64,000 nucleotides of DNA, taken from contig JAQTTH010000007.1 of assembly GCA_028710895.1 (NCBI GenBank), positions 1 to 64,000 of the forward strand. Reading direction: 5' to 3'. Within the stretch, counting starts at the first letter, position 1; each line of letters begins with the position of its first letter. This DNA is from Paludibacter sp. Lineage in GTDB: Bacteria > Bacteroidota > Bacteroidia > Bacteroidales > Paludibacteraceae. The notes beneath the pieces are model-generated. The model ran no database searches, was not told where the DNA came from, and worked only from the letters and a program-made list of their open reading frames with translations. Below, piece by piece: positions 42,235-51,365 of this stretch. Made by a program: the position numbers and the translations under genes.

Positions 42235-43320
42235 TTATTCTCTTGGTGAAATTGAGTTGCGGAAGGAAACGGGAGTCTCACCTGTCATACTTTTGAAAAC
42301 CGTGTAGAATGATGATTTACTTGAGAAGCCACAATCGTACCCAATTGCCTCGATAGAATATTTATTGTTTGAATCCGATAGCATGGCCTTTACGGCTTCC
42401 ACCCGGTATTGGTTGACAAACTGATAAAAGCTTTTGCCTATCTCGATATTTAGAACCTCTGTGATTTGATATTTAGGAATCTTCAATGATTCGGAAACTA
42501 TCGTCATATTTAGTTCGGGATTCAGATAAGCCTTCTCGTTTTCGAAGTAATTGATAATTTTCTTCTTTATACTTTCTTTTGTCTCAATGCTTAAGTTCGA
42601 GTTTTTGTATGGTACATCTTGAGGTTCGTTTAAGTGCATGAGTTGCGAAACCGCTTTTTGACGAAGTCCATAAAAGCTCGTGCAATAAATCAGAATTAAA
42701 AGTGCGATGTAGTTGTAAATATGTGGTGTAGCCGGATTCAGTTTTGCATAAAAAGCTACTACAGTTATCAATAAAGCCAGTATGCAATAGACAACGTAGA
42801 ATATACCTACGGCAAGCACCCAACCCAGATTTTCGTTTCTTTCAATTGTAGACATTTCGTTGCGCAGGTTCATGCGATGTTTATGCACAAGTACCAGGCT
42901 CAATGGATTGTAAATACACCACGAAATGATGGTGGCAGATCCTACAAATAGTCTGAAAATAAAGTTGTGATCGGGTAAAAAGAAGGTGGTGAGTGAAAAC
43001 GACTGCTTTATTATGTACATATAGGTTTCAAAAAACAGGAATGGTAATAAATGCAGTAGTTGCAACCATTTTACTCTGAATCTCGGATTCGTAAGTGATT
43101 TGATGTATAAATATAAAGCGGGATTAAAAAGGAGAAACGAGCTTGTAAGCATAGGCCGCTTAAAAATCTCGTAATTTAAAGCACATGAGATAAAGTCGAT
43201 GGAAAGCAGCACCAGCCAGATGCTCAAAATAGTGTCAGAGGCAGAGCGGTTTCGTTTAGAAAACAGCAAAATAGCCGCAAACAAGCTTTGGCAGAATCCT
43301 ATCCAAACAAGCGTATTCAT
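42235..43320 (-). CDS. AraC-family regulator with membrane domain
   Basis: The 361-residue protein has about seven membrane helices in residues 1-225 and an AraC DNA-binding domain at the C-terminus (about 255-355): 'NMTIVSESLKIPKYQITEVL', 'YSIEAIGYDCGFSSKSSFYT' and 'FKSMTGETPVSFR'. Such 7TM-AraC proteins are common in Bacteroidetes and seem to sense signals in the membrane. The target is unknown; the divergent neighbourhood suggests no clear partner. Confidence 0.85.
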   Translation of the reverse strand: MNTLVWIGFCQSLFAAILLFSKRNRSASDTILSIWLVLLSIDFISCALNYEIFKRPMLTSSFLLFNPALYLYIKSLTNPRFRVKWLQLLHLLPFLFFETYMYIIKQSFSLTTFFLPDHNFIFRLFVGSATIISWCIYNPLSLVLVHKHRMNLRNEMSTIERNENLGWVLAVGIFYVVYCILALLITVVAFYAKLNPATPHIYNYIALLILIYCTSFYGLRQKAVSQLMHLNEPQDVPYKNSNLSIETKESIKKKIINYFENEKAYLNPELNMTIVSESLKIPKYQITEVLNIEIGKSFYQFVNQYRVEAVKAMLSDSNNKYSIEAIGYDCGFSSKSSFYTVFKSMTGETPVSFRNSISPRE

Positions 43321-43365
43321 ACAAACCAGGATATGTCAGTTTTTCTAGTAGGAGGTATTTTTAAC

Positions 43366-45780
43366 TTAGCCTTTACTTATTATATAAGGCATCTCAATCA
43401 ATAAGATTGTCCCTTGTCCGGGATGTCCGGTTATTGAGAGTTTCCCATCAAGCAAGTAAACACGTTCTTTCATCCCAATTAAGCCATAAGAATCGCTCCG
43501 CATTTTTTTATGTTTATCAAAGCCAATTCCATTGTCCGATATTCTCATAATCAGTTTGTTGTCGGTAATAGTAAGCGAAACTTCTACTTCGGTGGCTTTG
43601 GCATGTTTGGCAATATTAGTTAATGCCTCCTGAAGTATTCGGAACAATGCAATTGATTGCTGTGAATCTATATTTATGTCGGTAGCTGTACTTTCAAAAG
43701 TGCAGTCAATTTGGTATCGTTCTGTAAATTCAAGTATATACAATTGGGCCGATTCCTTGAACCCGAGGAGTTCGAGTACTTCCGGCCTCAAACCGGTCAT
43801 TATTTTTCGGGTTGTTGTTATTGTATTGTCAATAAGTTTGCTTATTTGTTCGAATTTTGAATTGATATCCTCAATTATTTTCTTATCAACTGCCTTGATA
43901 ACATGTTGTTTAATCATGCCAATATCAATTTTCAACGCAATCAGAATCTGTCCAAGTTCATCGTGAATTTCTCTGGCCAGCAATACACGTTCTTCTTCTC
44001 TCACAAATTGAAGATGAGCAGCAAAATTTTTGAGTTGCTCTTGCGAACTTTTGAGCTCAGCTTCTACCTTCTTTCGTTGGGTAATATTTCGTACCATGGC
44101 AATAACTTTCGTGTCGCCAAAGGGCACAATAAAACATTCATAATCATTTTTCTTTTCAGATATATCAATTTGATATTCAACCGACGAAGCTGTATGTGTT
44201 TGAATCACATAGTCAATTTTTTCTTTGAGTAAACGGGCCGGAGTTTCAGGTAAAACATCAAACACACTTTTATTTAAAAATATATCTTCAGGTAGGGCTA
44301 AATCTTGCTGATTTCCTGTTTTAAAGTCGAGGTAAACTCCATTTGAATCAAAAATAAAAATCAAATCCGGTATGGCTTTTAAAATAGAATTTGTGTAGCT
44401 TTCGCTTTCAGTCAGTGCTTGTTCGGCTAGCTTACGCTCTGTAATGTCTATCGACAGACCGAATGTTCCTATAATTTCTCCAGCAGAATTTCGTAAGGGC
44501 ATTTTGTTTGCAATGCCCCATTTGTTAACTCCGTTCTTAGATTGCCCGAATTCTTCGCCATGATATAGATTTCCGGTTCTGATAATTTCTTGTTCAATGT
44601 TATAAGATTTGGTTGCGAATTCCACATCGTAGAAATCGAAATCCGATTTCCCGATAACATCTTCTCTGTTGTTGCAGCCCAGGTTGCTCGCTGCGACTTG
44701 ATTTACCCGAATGAATTTGCTGTCCAGATCTTTAAAGTAAATAGCTTCCGGTGTAAAATTCATCAGAGAATCAAGCAAAAGGCGCTCATAAGCCAGTAGT
44801 AACTCCCTCTGTTTTCTATCTGAAATGTCTTTGTGCGTGCCAATACAGCGTAGTGGATTGTTGTTTTTATCGCGAACCAGAACCTTACCTTTGGCCAGTA
44901 TCCATTTGTAAGAGCCATCTTTGCATAACAACCGATATTCTGCTTCGTACAAATCAATTTCATTCGAGATTAATTTTTCGACCTGAGTCAATGTTTTATT
45001 TCTGTCATCAGGATGAATAAGATTTTCCCAGGAGGCAAATACATTTGTAATCTCATTCTCACTGTAGCCAAGCATGTTTTTCCATTTTTTTGAATAGAAT
45101 ACTTCGTTGGTTTGTGTATTCCAGTCCCACACGCCATCTCCAGCTCCCTCAAGAGCAAACTGCCAGCGTTTCTCACTTATATCTAAAGCATTGATGTTCT
45201 CCCAGTTTTGTGACTGTCTGATCATTAATTTTCCGAGTAAAACAGTTGCGATGGGGTATATAATTAATACCGGAAACAGGATGTTTTCTAATGTATCTTT
45301 TCTAACTTCGCTTGGTAGTAATATTGTACAACAAAGCATGAGTATATGAACAAGAACTCCCAACCCTATAAGTTCTGAAAGTTGATTTTTCTTTTCCCAA
45401 TCAGGTCGGAATAGCCTCCATAAAATGCCGGTAGTACCGGATAATATAATTACAGCCACTCCCATAACCATGCCCTGCCCGGCAAGTGTAATACGATAAA
45501 TGCTGACAATAATCATAGCAACTAAAGAAGGTACAAATCCAAAGAACAAGCCTGCAATAGCAAGAACAATAGACCTGGTGTCAAAAATAATTCCGGTTTT
45601 ATACGTCCATGGTGTTAATATGAGTATTATTCCAATTCCACCTGTAATTATTCCTGCTCCCAGCTTATAAAAGATGTTTTGGGTGTTTTTGCCGGGTGCC
45701 CAAAAATAATTATAAAGCATACTGAATGTGAGCAGTATTGCAATGTTCTGAAATAAATCAAGAAGAATAGAATTATTCAT
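43366..45780 (-). CDS. Membrane sensor histidine kinase with 5TMR-LYT and PAS domains (HisKA_3)
   Basis: The 804-residue protein starts with about six helices containing the 5TMR-LYT pattern 'FDTRSIVLAIAGLFFG' and 'IYRITLAGQG', then three PAS domains (about 205-325, 330-450, 460-575), a short coiled linker, HisKA_3 with the phospho-His in 'LLAREIHDELGQILIALK' (about 604) and a NarX/DesK-type ATPase ('LTNIAKHAKA', 'GIGFDKHKK', 'GLIGMKERV'). It has no receiver. The cognate LuxR-type regulator is not in the neighbourhood. Signal unknown. Confidence 0.88.
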   Translation of the reverse strand: MNNSILLDLFQNIAILLTFSMLYNYFWAPGKNTQNIFYKLGAGIITGGIGIILILTPWTYKTGIIFDTRSIVLAIAGLFFGFVPSLVAMIIVSIYRITLAGQGMVMGVAVIILSGTTGILWRLFRPDWEKKNQLSELIGLGVLVHILMLCCTILLPSEVRKDTLENILFPVLIIYPIATVLLGKLMIRQSQNWENINALDISEKRWQFALEGAGDGVWDWNTQTNEVFYSKKWKNMLGYSENEITNVFASWENLIHPDDRNKTLTQVEKLISNEIDLYEAEYRLLCKDGSYKWILAKGKVLVRDKNNNPLRCIGTHKDISDRKQRELLLAYERLLLDSLMNFTPEAIYFKDLDSKFIRVNQVAASNLGCNNREDVIGKSDFDFYDVEFATKSYNIEQEIIRTGNLYHGEEFGQSKNGVNKWGIANKMPLRNSAGEIIGTFGLSIDITERKLAEQALTESESYTNSILKAIPDLIFIFDSNGVYLDFKTGNQQDLALPEDIFLNKSVFDVLPETPARLLKEKIDYVIQTHTASSVEYQIDISEKKNDYECFIVPFGDTKVIAMVRNITQRKKVEAELKSSQEQLKNFAAHLQFVREEERVLLAREIHDELGQILIALKIDIGMIKQHVIKAVDKKIIEDINSKFEQISKLIDNTITTTRKIMTGLRPEVLELLGFKESAQLYILEFTERYQIDCTFESTATDINIDSQQSIALFRILQEALTNIAKHAKATEVEVSLTITDNKLIMRISDNGIGFDKHKKMRSDSYGLIGMKERVYLLDGKLSITGHPGQGTILLIEMPYIISKG

Positions 45781-45937
45781 TTCTGAATGACGCTTTTATT
45801 GTGTTTCATGTGCTAAAGTAGTCAAATTCTTGACATTAGAAATGGTTGGGACGTATTTTACCAGTTTTCTTTGAATATTTATATTAAAATCAATTATAGA
45901 GAACTTAATATGTAAAATATCAAACTCATATATAAAA

Positions 45938-45975
45938 AAACAGGCTGATTTATAGTTAAATAAATCGGCCTGTTT
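45938..45975 (-). terminator. Terminator of the OstA/LptA-like gene
   Basis: AAACAGGCTGATTTA and TAAATCGGCCTGTTT form a stem followed on the minus strand by TTTTATA. Confidence 0.75.
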
Positions 45976-45992
45976 CAATGAGTTTAATGGTA

Positions 45993-47840
45993 TTATTTCA
46001 TCGAATTTCCTGTTGGACGGTTGACATTTTTTCGTTGAGAATTTTGGTTTTGTTTATTGGCTGAGTTAGTTCCGCTTTTATTTGCAGCACTGGCATTGCT
46101 ACTTGCCACTTTATCCATCAAACTACTTGTTCCAATTTTCTCTCTTGGTGTTTTCGGAAAAATAAGAAACAAATCCTTTTTATTTTTTGGGCGCTGCTTA
46201 TCCAACCAGAAGAAATTTTTGAGGTACAAATCCCCACCGGATAATTGCCCCATCGGGTACATAATTCCGGTAGTGGCCGATGTCATTACAATCCGGTCGG
46301 CTTTTTTATTTTTCAGATACATAACCACATAACTACTTTGCGTTTTGTTTAATCCAACTATGGTTGAATCTTTCTCATCGACAGGGTAGTAAATTGTTTC
46401 TGCATTTCCGTTTACATTTACCTTTTTCAATTGACCGCTATCGACATGTGCAATGATTTCTTTTCCGGCTAGCTGATTGTAGCAATTTGAATCCTGACGT
46501 TGAATAGCAATAGCTTCCCGTTGAATATTGATTTTATATACCTTTTTATTTTTTGTCAGAGCCTGAATAAATTGACCTGCCAGTTGATTCTCATCCGACC
46601 AAACAACCGGTTCGCCATGCATATTGAGTATAGAATCACGGGAAGAATAGGTAAGCGAATCGCAAAGTCCCTGAATGTCATTTCGGTAAAAGCGCACATG
46701 ATAATAGCCCCTAACAACATCGTAAATTGAATCTTTTGATTTGAATAAAGTATCGGCATGGACGTACATAGTGTCCTTGCTCGACCAATCCATTAGTAAG
46801 GCCGAATCGGAGGCCATACCGAGTTTGGTTTTTTCGGAATAGTAACTGTAATTACCAAAAAGGGTTGATTTCTGAACTGTGTCATTCATAACAACATGGG
46901 TAAACCCTTCGCCAAATTTTTGTTTTTTATCGTAGAAAATAGTGTCGCCAATTAAGGTTTTTCCATCTTTGTGAACTACTTTCGACCGATCGAGCAGCAT
47001 CATGCGCTCCGTATTGGTATTGTACCAGCCCCGTTTACTGTAGATATCCGTTTCTTTATCATACACAATATGCGATGGACTGATCAGGTTGGCAATATGC
47101 GTCTTCGTGTTGTAACGCAGCGAGTCAGCATCTAATATAAAGCTCTTATTGACAAGATGCACCGACTTCTTAAAAAGAGAATTGTTATTTGTTGTCGAAT
47201 ATTGGCCCCAAATGGATGTCAGCGTATTTTCAGTATCAACAATTTTACCACCTGTGTAATAATAGGCCAAATTGGTCATACGATCGTAGTTTAAGCTGTC
47301 AGTTGTGAGGGTTGTCTTGCGGTTAACCATGCGCACATTTTGGCGCAATCGTGCCAGTTTGATATTGCCATCGTAGTACAGCATATCACCATACACAAAC
47401 AAGGTGTCGCCCTGTACGATTCTCACATTCCCAAATGCATCAAGCGAATTCGCTTTGTTGTAAAAATAAGCACTATCGCAAAACATGAGAGCATTATCGT
47501 GTCTGAACCTTACATTTCCTTTCAGTACCTGTATGTCCGGGTTCATATTCTTGTCGAAAGTCATTGTTTCCGAATTCTCGAGGTAAACAAGCGTCGCTCC
47601 TTTAATGTCGAGCGGACTAATGATAGGAGCAAGCGGTTTAAATTGAGGAAGAACTTTAGAATTTACTCTTTTTTTTGTCGTTTTTGGATTTGGCTTTGCC
47701 GGAGTCTGACTTTGCAATACTTCCTGACGTAGCAGTTTGGGCTGAAACTGTGCTTGTAGTGCAGCCATAAACAAACACAGCACACCGAAAAGAACGATGT
47801 GCCTGTGCTTTATTGTAGAATAATTAGTTGTAGATTTCAA
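45993..47840 (-). CDS. OstA/LptA-like lipopolysaccharide transport protein
   Basis: The 615-residue protein has a signal peptide (to about 'MAALQAQ') and repeated beta-jellyroll strands with the OstA pattern: 'ATLVYLENSETMTFDKN', 'DIQVLKGNVRFRHDNALMFC', 'LDAFGNVRIVQGDTLFVYGD' and 'YYDGNIKLARLRQNVRM'. OstA_2/LptA domains bind lipid A in the periplasm and carry it to the outer membrane. The C-terminal 50 residues are low-complexity Ser/Asn/Lys. It is the neighbour of a SurA-like gene, which fits an envelope-biogenesis operon. It is longer than E. coli LptA. Confidence 0.85.
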   Translation of the reverse strand: MKSTTNYSTIKHRHIVLFGVLCLFMAALQAQFQPKLLRQEVLQSQTPAKPNPKTTKKRVNSKVLPQFKPLAPIISPLDIKGATLVYLENSETMTFDKNMNPDIQVLKGNVRFRHDNALMFCDSAYFYNKANSLDAFGNVRIVQGDTLFVYGDMLYYDGNIKLARLRQNVRMVNRKTTLTTDSLNYDRMTNLAYYYTGGKIVDTENTLTSIWGQYSTTNNNSLFKKSVHLVNKSFILDADSLRYNTKTHIANLISPSHIVYDKETDIYSKRGWYNTNTERMMLLDRSKVVHKDGKTLIGDTIFYDKKQKFGEGFTHVVMNDTVQKSTLFGNYSYYSEKTKLGMASDSALLMDWSSKDTMYVHADTLFKSKDSIYDVVRGYYHVRFYRNDIQGLCDSLTYSSRDSILNMHGEPVVWSDENQLAGQFIQALTKNKKVYKINIQREAIAIQRQDSNCYNQLAGKEIIAHVDSGQLKKVNVNGNAETIYYPVDEKDSTIVGLNKTQSSYVVMYLKNKKADRIVMTSATTGIMYPMGQLSGGDLYLKNFFWLDKQRPKNKKDLFLIFPKTPREKIGTSSLMDKVASSNASAANKSGTNSANKQNQNSQRKNVNRPTGNSMK

Positions 47841-47900
47841 TGAGATTTAATTGAAAAATTCGGTTTGTGTGACTGTCTATCACTATCGGCAGTCAATTCA

Positions 47901-49256
47901 TTAGTTTTTAATCCATCCCGGATACTGGAATTTGCAATTTTGCCATGCAGGATCGATACTGATATAGGTTTCTTTTTGTTTCTTGATAATCCAGTTTTTG
48001 ATAAACTCTTGTTTTTTGCTATTTTCGTAAAACAAACGAAGCATTTGATAATCATCGGCTAAGTTGGCTTTGTGATTCTCTACTTTCGATTTCACTTTTA
48101 CTACTGCTACCACTTCTTTGTTAGTTGTCTGGCTTATCATTGTAAATGGTTTCGAAACTTCGCCTACATTCATTCCGTAAACCACCTTGGCTACTTCGGC
48201 GGGTAAATCCTGATATTCAAATTTCGAGGTTCCACTTTTTTCATTTAGCATTAATCCGGCGTTCATAGCCGAGTTTTTATCCTGCGAGAAACTCATTACC
48301 GCTTGTTCGAAAGTGATTTTATTCTCGCGAATCGAACCGGCAATGGAATCTAAAACATGGATAGCTTTTTCCTTTTCGTCAAGCGATACGCGTGGCTTCA
48401 GCAATATGTGTCGGCAATTGATACGGTCACCACGTTTTTCTATCAATTGAATGATATGAAAACCAAATTCTGTTTGAACAATACGTGATACTTTTTTGGG
48501 GTCCAATAAGTTGAATGCTACTGCAGCAAATTCAGGAACCAATTGACCACGACCCATGAACCCAAGTTCACCACCCCGTTTTGCGCTTTCTGTATCTTCT
48601 GAATATAGGCGAGCCAATACAGCAAAATCACTGGTCCCACTATTGATACGCTCAGTAAAGTCGCGAAGACGTTCTTTGATACGGGTTGTTTCTTCGATAG
48701 GCACTGGTGGTTCGAAGCTCACAATCTGTAATTCTACCTGAGCCGGAATTGTTGGAATGCTATCTGTTGGTAGTTGGTTGTAAAACCGACGAATATCTGC
48801 CGGAGTAGACTTTATATTTCCTACCAGTTTCTGACGCATCTGTTCAATGATATTGTTGTCACGAACCATGTCACGTAATTTCTCTCTTAAAGCATTTGTG
48901 CTCATCTTGAAGTACTCTTCCATCTTTTCTTTCGAGCCGATTTGCGAAACGTAATAATTCAAACGTCTTTCAACATCGGCCATTACGGTTGACTCGTTGG
49001 CCACAATACTATCCAGCGTTGCCTGATGTAAAAAAAGCTTGTTGATGGCTATTTGCTCGGGTATCACGCAATAAGGATCGCCGGGAAGTTCGGTGCCTTC
49101 ATATTGAGCACGAATGCGTTCCTGCTCAACTTCAGATTTTAGAATTGATTCATCGCCAATCACCCAAATTACTTCATCAATGATGTTTTTTTGCGCCAAC
49201 ATTTTTATAGGAACAATACTTATAAGAAAGAGAAGTGAAATAATTAGTTTTTTCAT
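47901..49256 (-). CDS. SurA-like peptidylprolyl isomerase
   Basis: The 451-residue protein has a signal peptide, a SurA N-terminal chaperone part and two parvulin (PpiC) domains: about 170-275 ('SEDTESAKRGGELGFMGRGQ') and about 280-380 ('INCRHILLKPRVSLDEKEKA'). It assists folding of outer-membrane proteins in the periplasm. The second domain is more diverged. It lies just upstream of the OstA-like gene. I keep the symbol empty as Bacteroidetes have several paralogues. Confidence 0.88.
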   Translation of the reverse strand: MKKLIISLLFLISIVPIKMLAQKNIIDEVIWVIGDESILKSEVEQERIRAQYEGTELPGDPYCVIPEQIAINKLFLHQATLDSIVANESTVMADVERRLNYYVSQIGSKEKMEEYFKMSTNALREKLRDMVRDNNIIEQMRQKLVGNIKSTPADIRRFYNQLPTDSIPTIPAQVELQIVSFEPPVPIEETTRIKERLRDFTERINSGTSDFAVLARLYSEDTESAKRGGELGFMGRGQLVPEFAAVAFNLLDPKKVSRIVQTEFGFHIIQLIEKRGDRINCRHILLKPRVSLDEKEKAIHVLDSIAGSIRENKITFEQAVMSFSQDKNSAMNAGLMLNEKSGTSKFEYQDLPAEVAKVVYGMNVGEVSKPFTMISQTTNKEVVAVVKVKSKVENHKANLADDYQMLRLFYENSKKQEFIKNWIIKKQKETYISIDPAWQNCKFQYPGWIKN

Positions 49257-49662
49257 ATTTAAATTGTTGACAATGAATTAAATTTATTTGCCTTTTGAGG
49301 CTAATACAAACTTTTCTTTTGGAAATTAGCTCACAAATTTACGTATTATTTATGAGTGACGAAACACCGGTTGACCAAAAATAGCTTTAATTGGGTTGAT
49401 TTTGAAGTATTTTGTAGATTTGATTGTAATTAAGCCATTTAATTGAGGAATTTTAAGAGTTTCTGTTCAGAGTTGAAATTAAAAATGGATTTCATACCAT
49501 AACTTAAACTCATTTCACTTTCTGTGGCTTTTTTAGATATACGCTTTTGTGATTTTTTTGAAGTAGTTGATAATTGATAATGATTGACAGGGATGCTTTT
49601 ACACGGTGCTTGCAATGTGCAAGCCTGTACGCTCATTGTGTGAAAGCTTCTATGATGATGAA

Positions 49663-49731
49663 GTGAGAGCCCCGTTGCACACAAGGTGAGTACCCCGGTG
49701 CATACTATGTGAGAGCCCCTGTGCATTGAAC
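49663..49731. repeat. Three tandem 23-bp repeats
   Basis: Units start at 49663, 49686 and 49709, each beginning GTGAG and sharing CCCC..TGCA. Each differs from the others in a few positions. The upstream GTGTGAAAGC may be a fourth, degenerate unit. Confidence 0.7.
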
Positions 49732-49759
49732 AGGCACCGTACCTAAAATAGTATTCACT

Positions 49760-49801
49760 AAATCAAAGCCTTTTACCAGTAGTGGTAAAAGGCTTTGATT
49801 T
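49760..49801 (-). terminator. Terminator of the DUF4469 gene
   Basis: A perfect 19-bp stem (49760-49778 with 49783-49801) with loop GTAG lies 3 nt after the stop; T-rich sequence follows on the minus strand. Confidence 0.8.
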
Positions 49802-49804
49802 AAT

Positions 49805-50539
49805 TTACACATTCAAAATGTAATCGAATGTACATGTACGTGGATCTTTCAGTAATGTGCTTGGCGAAGTAAATTGCGTTGTAATGCTCAATTTGTAATC
49901 ACCTTTAGGCAAAGTAGCAGGTACAACAAAACTAACCTTTGAAGGGTCGTTGGTAAGAATCGCATTCAATGCAATAACTGTTGCTTCGCTTGTTGCCTGG
50001 TTTGTTAAGATGATGCCATTAGCAGGATTATCACCAGCAATTCTTATTTTACTACCAACAAGGTTTACACCTCCACCCGGGGTGAGACGGGTGTTTACTT
50101 CACCTGAAGTAACATCGGTTACCGAGTTGATAACTGTTCCTATTTCGGCCATACCGCGAACATCTACCACGGCAGCATTTACAGCTGTACGCAAGTCGGC
50201 AGTGGGTGTAACCCTCACCGATAAGCTGTGTTTACTACTATCCCAATGATCGTTATCGCCAATAAATACTCCGTTTACAGCCATGTTGAAATATCCCAAC
50301 CCAAATGCAACCGATGCACCATTGGCAATTTGCTCTTTGGCAATGTCTTTGAGAAGTTCCATCGAAGCCCGTAAGCTGGCAGGATTTAAATCAGTTCGAC
50401 GGGAAACGGCGATATTAATCAAATCGTTTTCGTTCATCGATTTTGTTGTTACTACACGACCGAAACGATCGTCTTTTCTCTCGGTGAGCGTTAAGTCATA
50501 AAGCTCAACAATCACACTGTTTTTGTCAGTTGATGCCAT
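49805..50539 (-). CDS. HU-like DNA-binding protein with C-terminal DUF4469 domain
   Basis: The 244-residue protein begins with an HU/IHF-like half (about 1-120: 'NDLINIAVSRRTDLNPASLR', 'LLKDIAKEQIANGASVAFGL', then 'FNMAVNGVFIGDNDHWD'), which is the HU-like family specific to Bacteroidetes, and ends in a DUF4469-type Ig domain (about 130-240: 'GGGVNLVGSKIRIAGDN', 'YKLSITTQFT'). The DNA-binding half suggests a nucleoid or regulatory role. No signal peptide. It follows a 36-nt gap from the DUF3244 gene and may be in the same transcription unit. Confidence 0.8.
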   Translation of the reverse strand: MASTDKNSVIVELYDLTLTERKDDRFGRVVTTKSMNENDLINIAVSRRTDLNPASLRASMELLKDIAKEQIANGASVAFGLGYFNMAVNGVFIGDNDHWDSSKHSLSVRVTPTADLRTAVNAAVVDVRGMAEIGTVINSVTDVTSGEVNTRLTPGGGVNLVGSKIRIAGDNPANGIILTNQATSEATVIALNAILTNDPSKVSFVVPATLPKGDYKLSITTQFTSPSTLLKDPRTCTFDYILNV

Positions 50540-50575
50540 TTTTTTTTTGCTTTAAAGATGAATAATATTGATTAT

Positions 50576-50959
50576 TTAAAGTTTGAACTCCCCGATTAAA
50601 TGAGTTGTTCCGTAAGTAATTTTAATTGTGTAGTCACCACTTTCCCAACTATCAACAGATATTATTTCTTCCATAGTCGAATACGTATCTGTTATCCCTT
50701 GATAAACAATCTGATTCTGTGCATCGTAGACGGTGATTGTGGCATTGCCTAGCGACCAGTCAAAAAAGACTGCCAGGGTTGCGTCATTTACTGTTGCCGA
50801 CACAGGTATCATCATAACCGGACCGTGTGTTGTTGCCGGTACTGGTGATGGATCATCATCCTTTCGAATAATTACGTCGGTGGCAAACAGCATTTGTGCT
50901 GAGAAAATAAAACCTGCGACAAGGCAGATTTTTGAAAGCTTCGATTTCGAAATCTTCAT
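50576..50959 (-). CDS. DUF3244 secreted protein
   Basis: The 127-residue protein has a signal peptide (to about 'MLFATD') and one beta-sandwich DUF3244 domain: 'VNDATLAVFFDWSLGNATIT', 'YDAQNQIVYQGI' and 'GDYTIKITYGTTHLIGEFKL'. This domain resembles T9SS-type C-terminal folds but lacks a clear cargo. Such genes often lie next to TPR-type regulators in Bacteroides; the TPR gene at 51366-52970 is just upstream on the same strand. Confidence 0.78.
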   Translation of the reverse strand: MKISKSKLSKICLVAGFIFSAQMLFATDVIIRKDDDPSPVPATTHGPVMMIPVSATVNDATLAVFFDWSLGNATITVYDAQNQIVYQGITDTYSTMEEIISVDSWESGDYTIKITYGTTHLIGEFKL

Positions 50960-51365
50960 ACGCGAATAATTTTTAGTTACTCACACCGTATGAGATTCAC
51001 CTAAACCTCTTTCACGCTCATGAATCGTTTCCGACTTTTAAATTTATCCCATAAGTGCTTTCAGTTTTAAATTTTGTACTTGAGAATTTTCGATCGATCG
51101 AGGTGCTAAATTATGATAGTTAAAGCCTTTCGTCCAAATTTTCAGCCTCATATTCACCGGACATATCCAAGCAAAACAGCACTACTAATCAGCTAGTTAA
51201 AGTGTCGGATTTCCATTTTTACCGGACATGGAATTTTTTAGTCGAGTTTTCGGGTGGAAAAACAGCAAAAAGCGGGTAGGTAAAACAACAAAAGAGCCGA
51301 ACAAATGAATATTTGTCCGGCTCTTCGCTAATTGGGAAAAAATGATTTTAGGGGGGAACAGAAAA
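50960..51365. other. 405-bp gap between the DUF3244 and TPR genes
   Basis: Apart from the terminator at 51293-51324, the only pattern seen is a direct repeat ACCGGACAT (51156-51164 and 51221-51229). No gene is visible. The DUF3244 promoter must lie here but no good match to the consensus was found. Confidence 0.4.
51285..51324 (-). terminator. Terminator of the TPR lipoprotein gene
   Basis: AGAGCCGAACAAAT (51293-51306) and ATTTGTCCGGCTCT (51311-51324) form a 14-bp stem with one mismatch; TTTTGTTG follows on the minus strand. Confidence 0.7.

Larger units (their letters stand above)
49257..49804. other. Intergenic region with short tandem repeats and a strong hairpin
   Basis: No convincing gene is seen; a 95-codon minus-strand frame (49439-49726) runs through the repeats and has atypical His/Cys/Ser composition. 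The region has a 7-bp palindrome (GCTTGCA-ATG-TGCAAGC, about 49608-49624), three 23-bp tandem repeats (49663-49731), and a 19-bp stem terminator at 49760-49801. Confidence 0.5.

Noticed and set aside
49439-49726. 95-codon minus-strand gene
   Set aside because: It is translated largely from the short tandem repeats and has unusual His/Cys/Ser content; no upstream signal supports it.
49663-49731. CRISPR repeats
   Set aside because: The 23-bp units follow each other directly without spacers.
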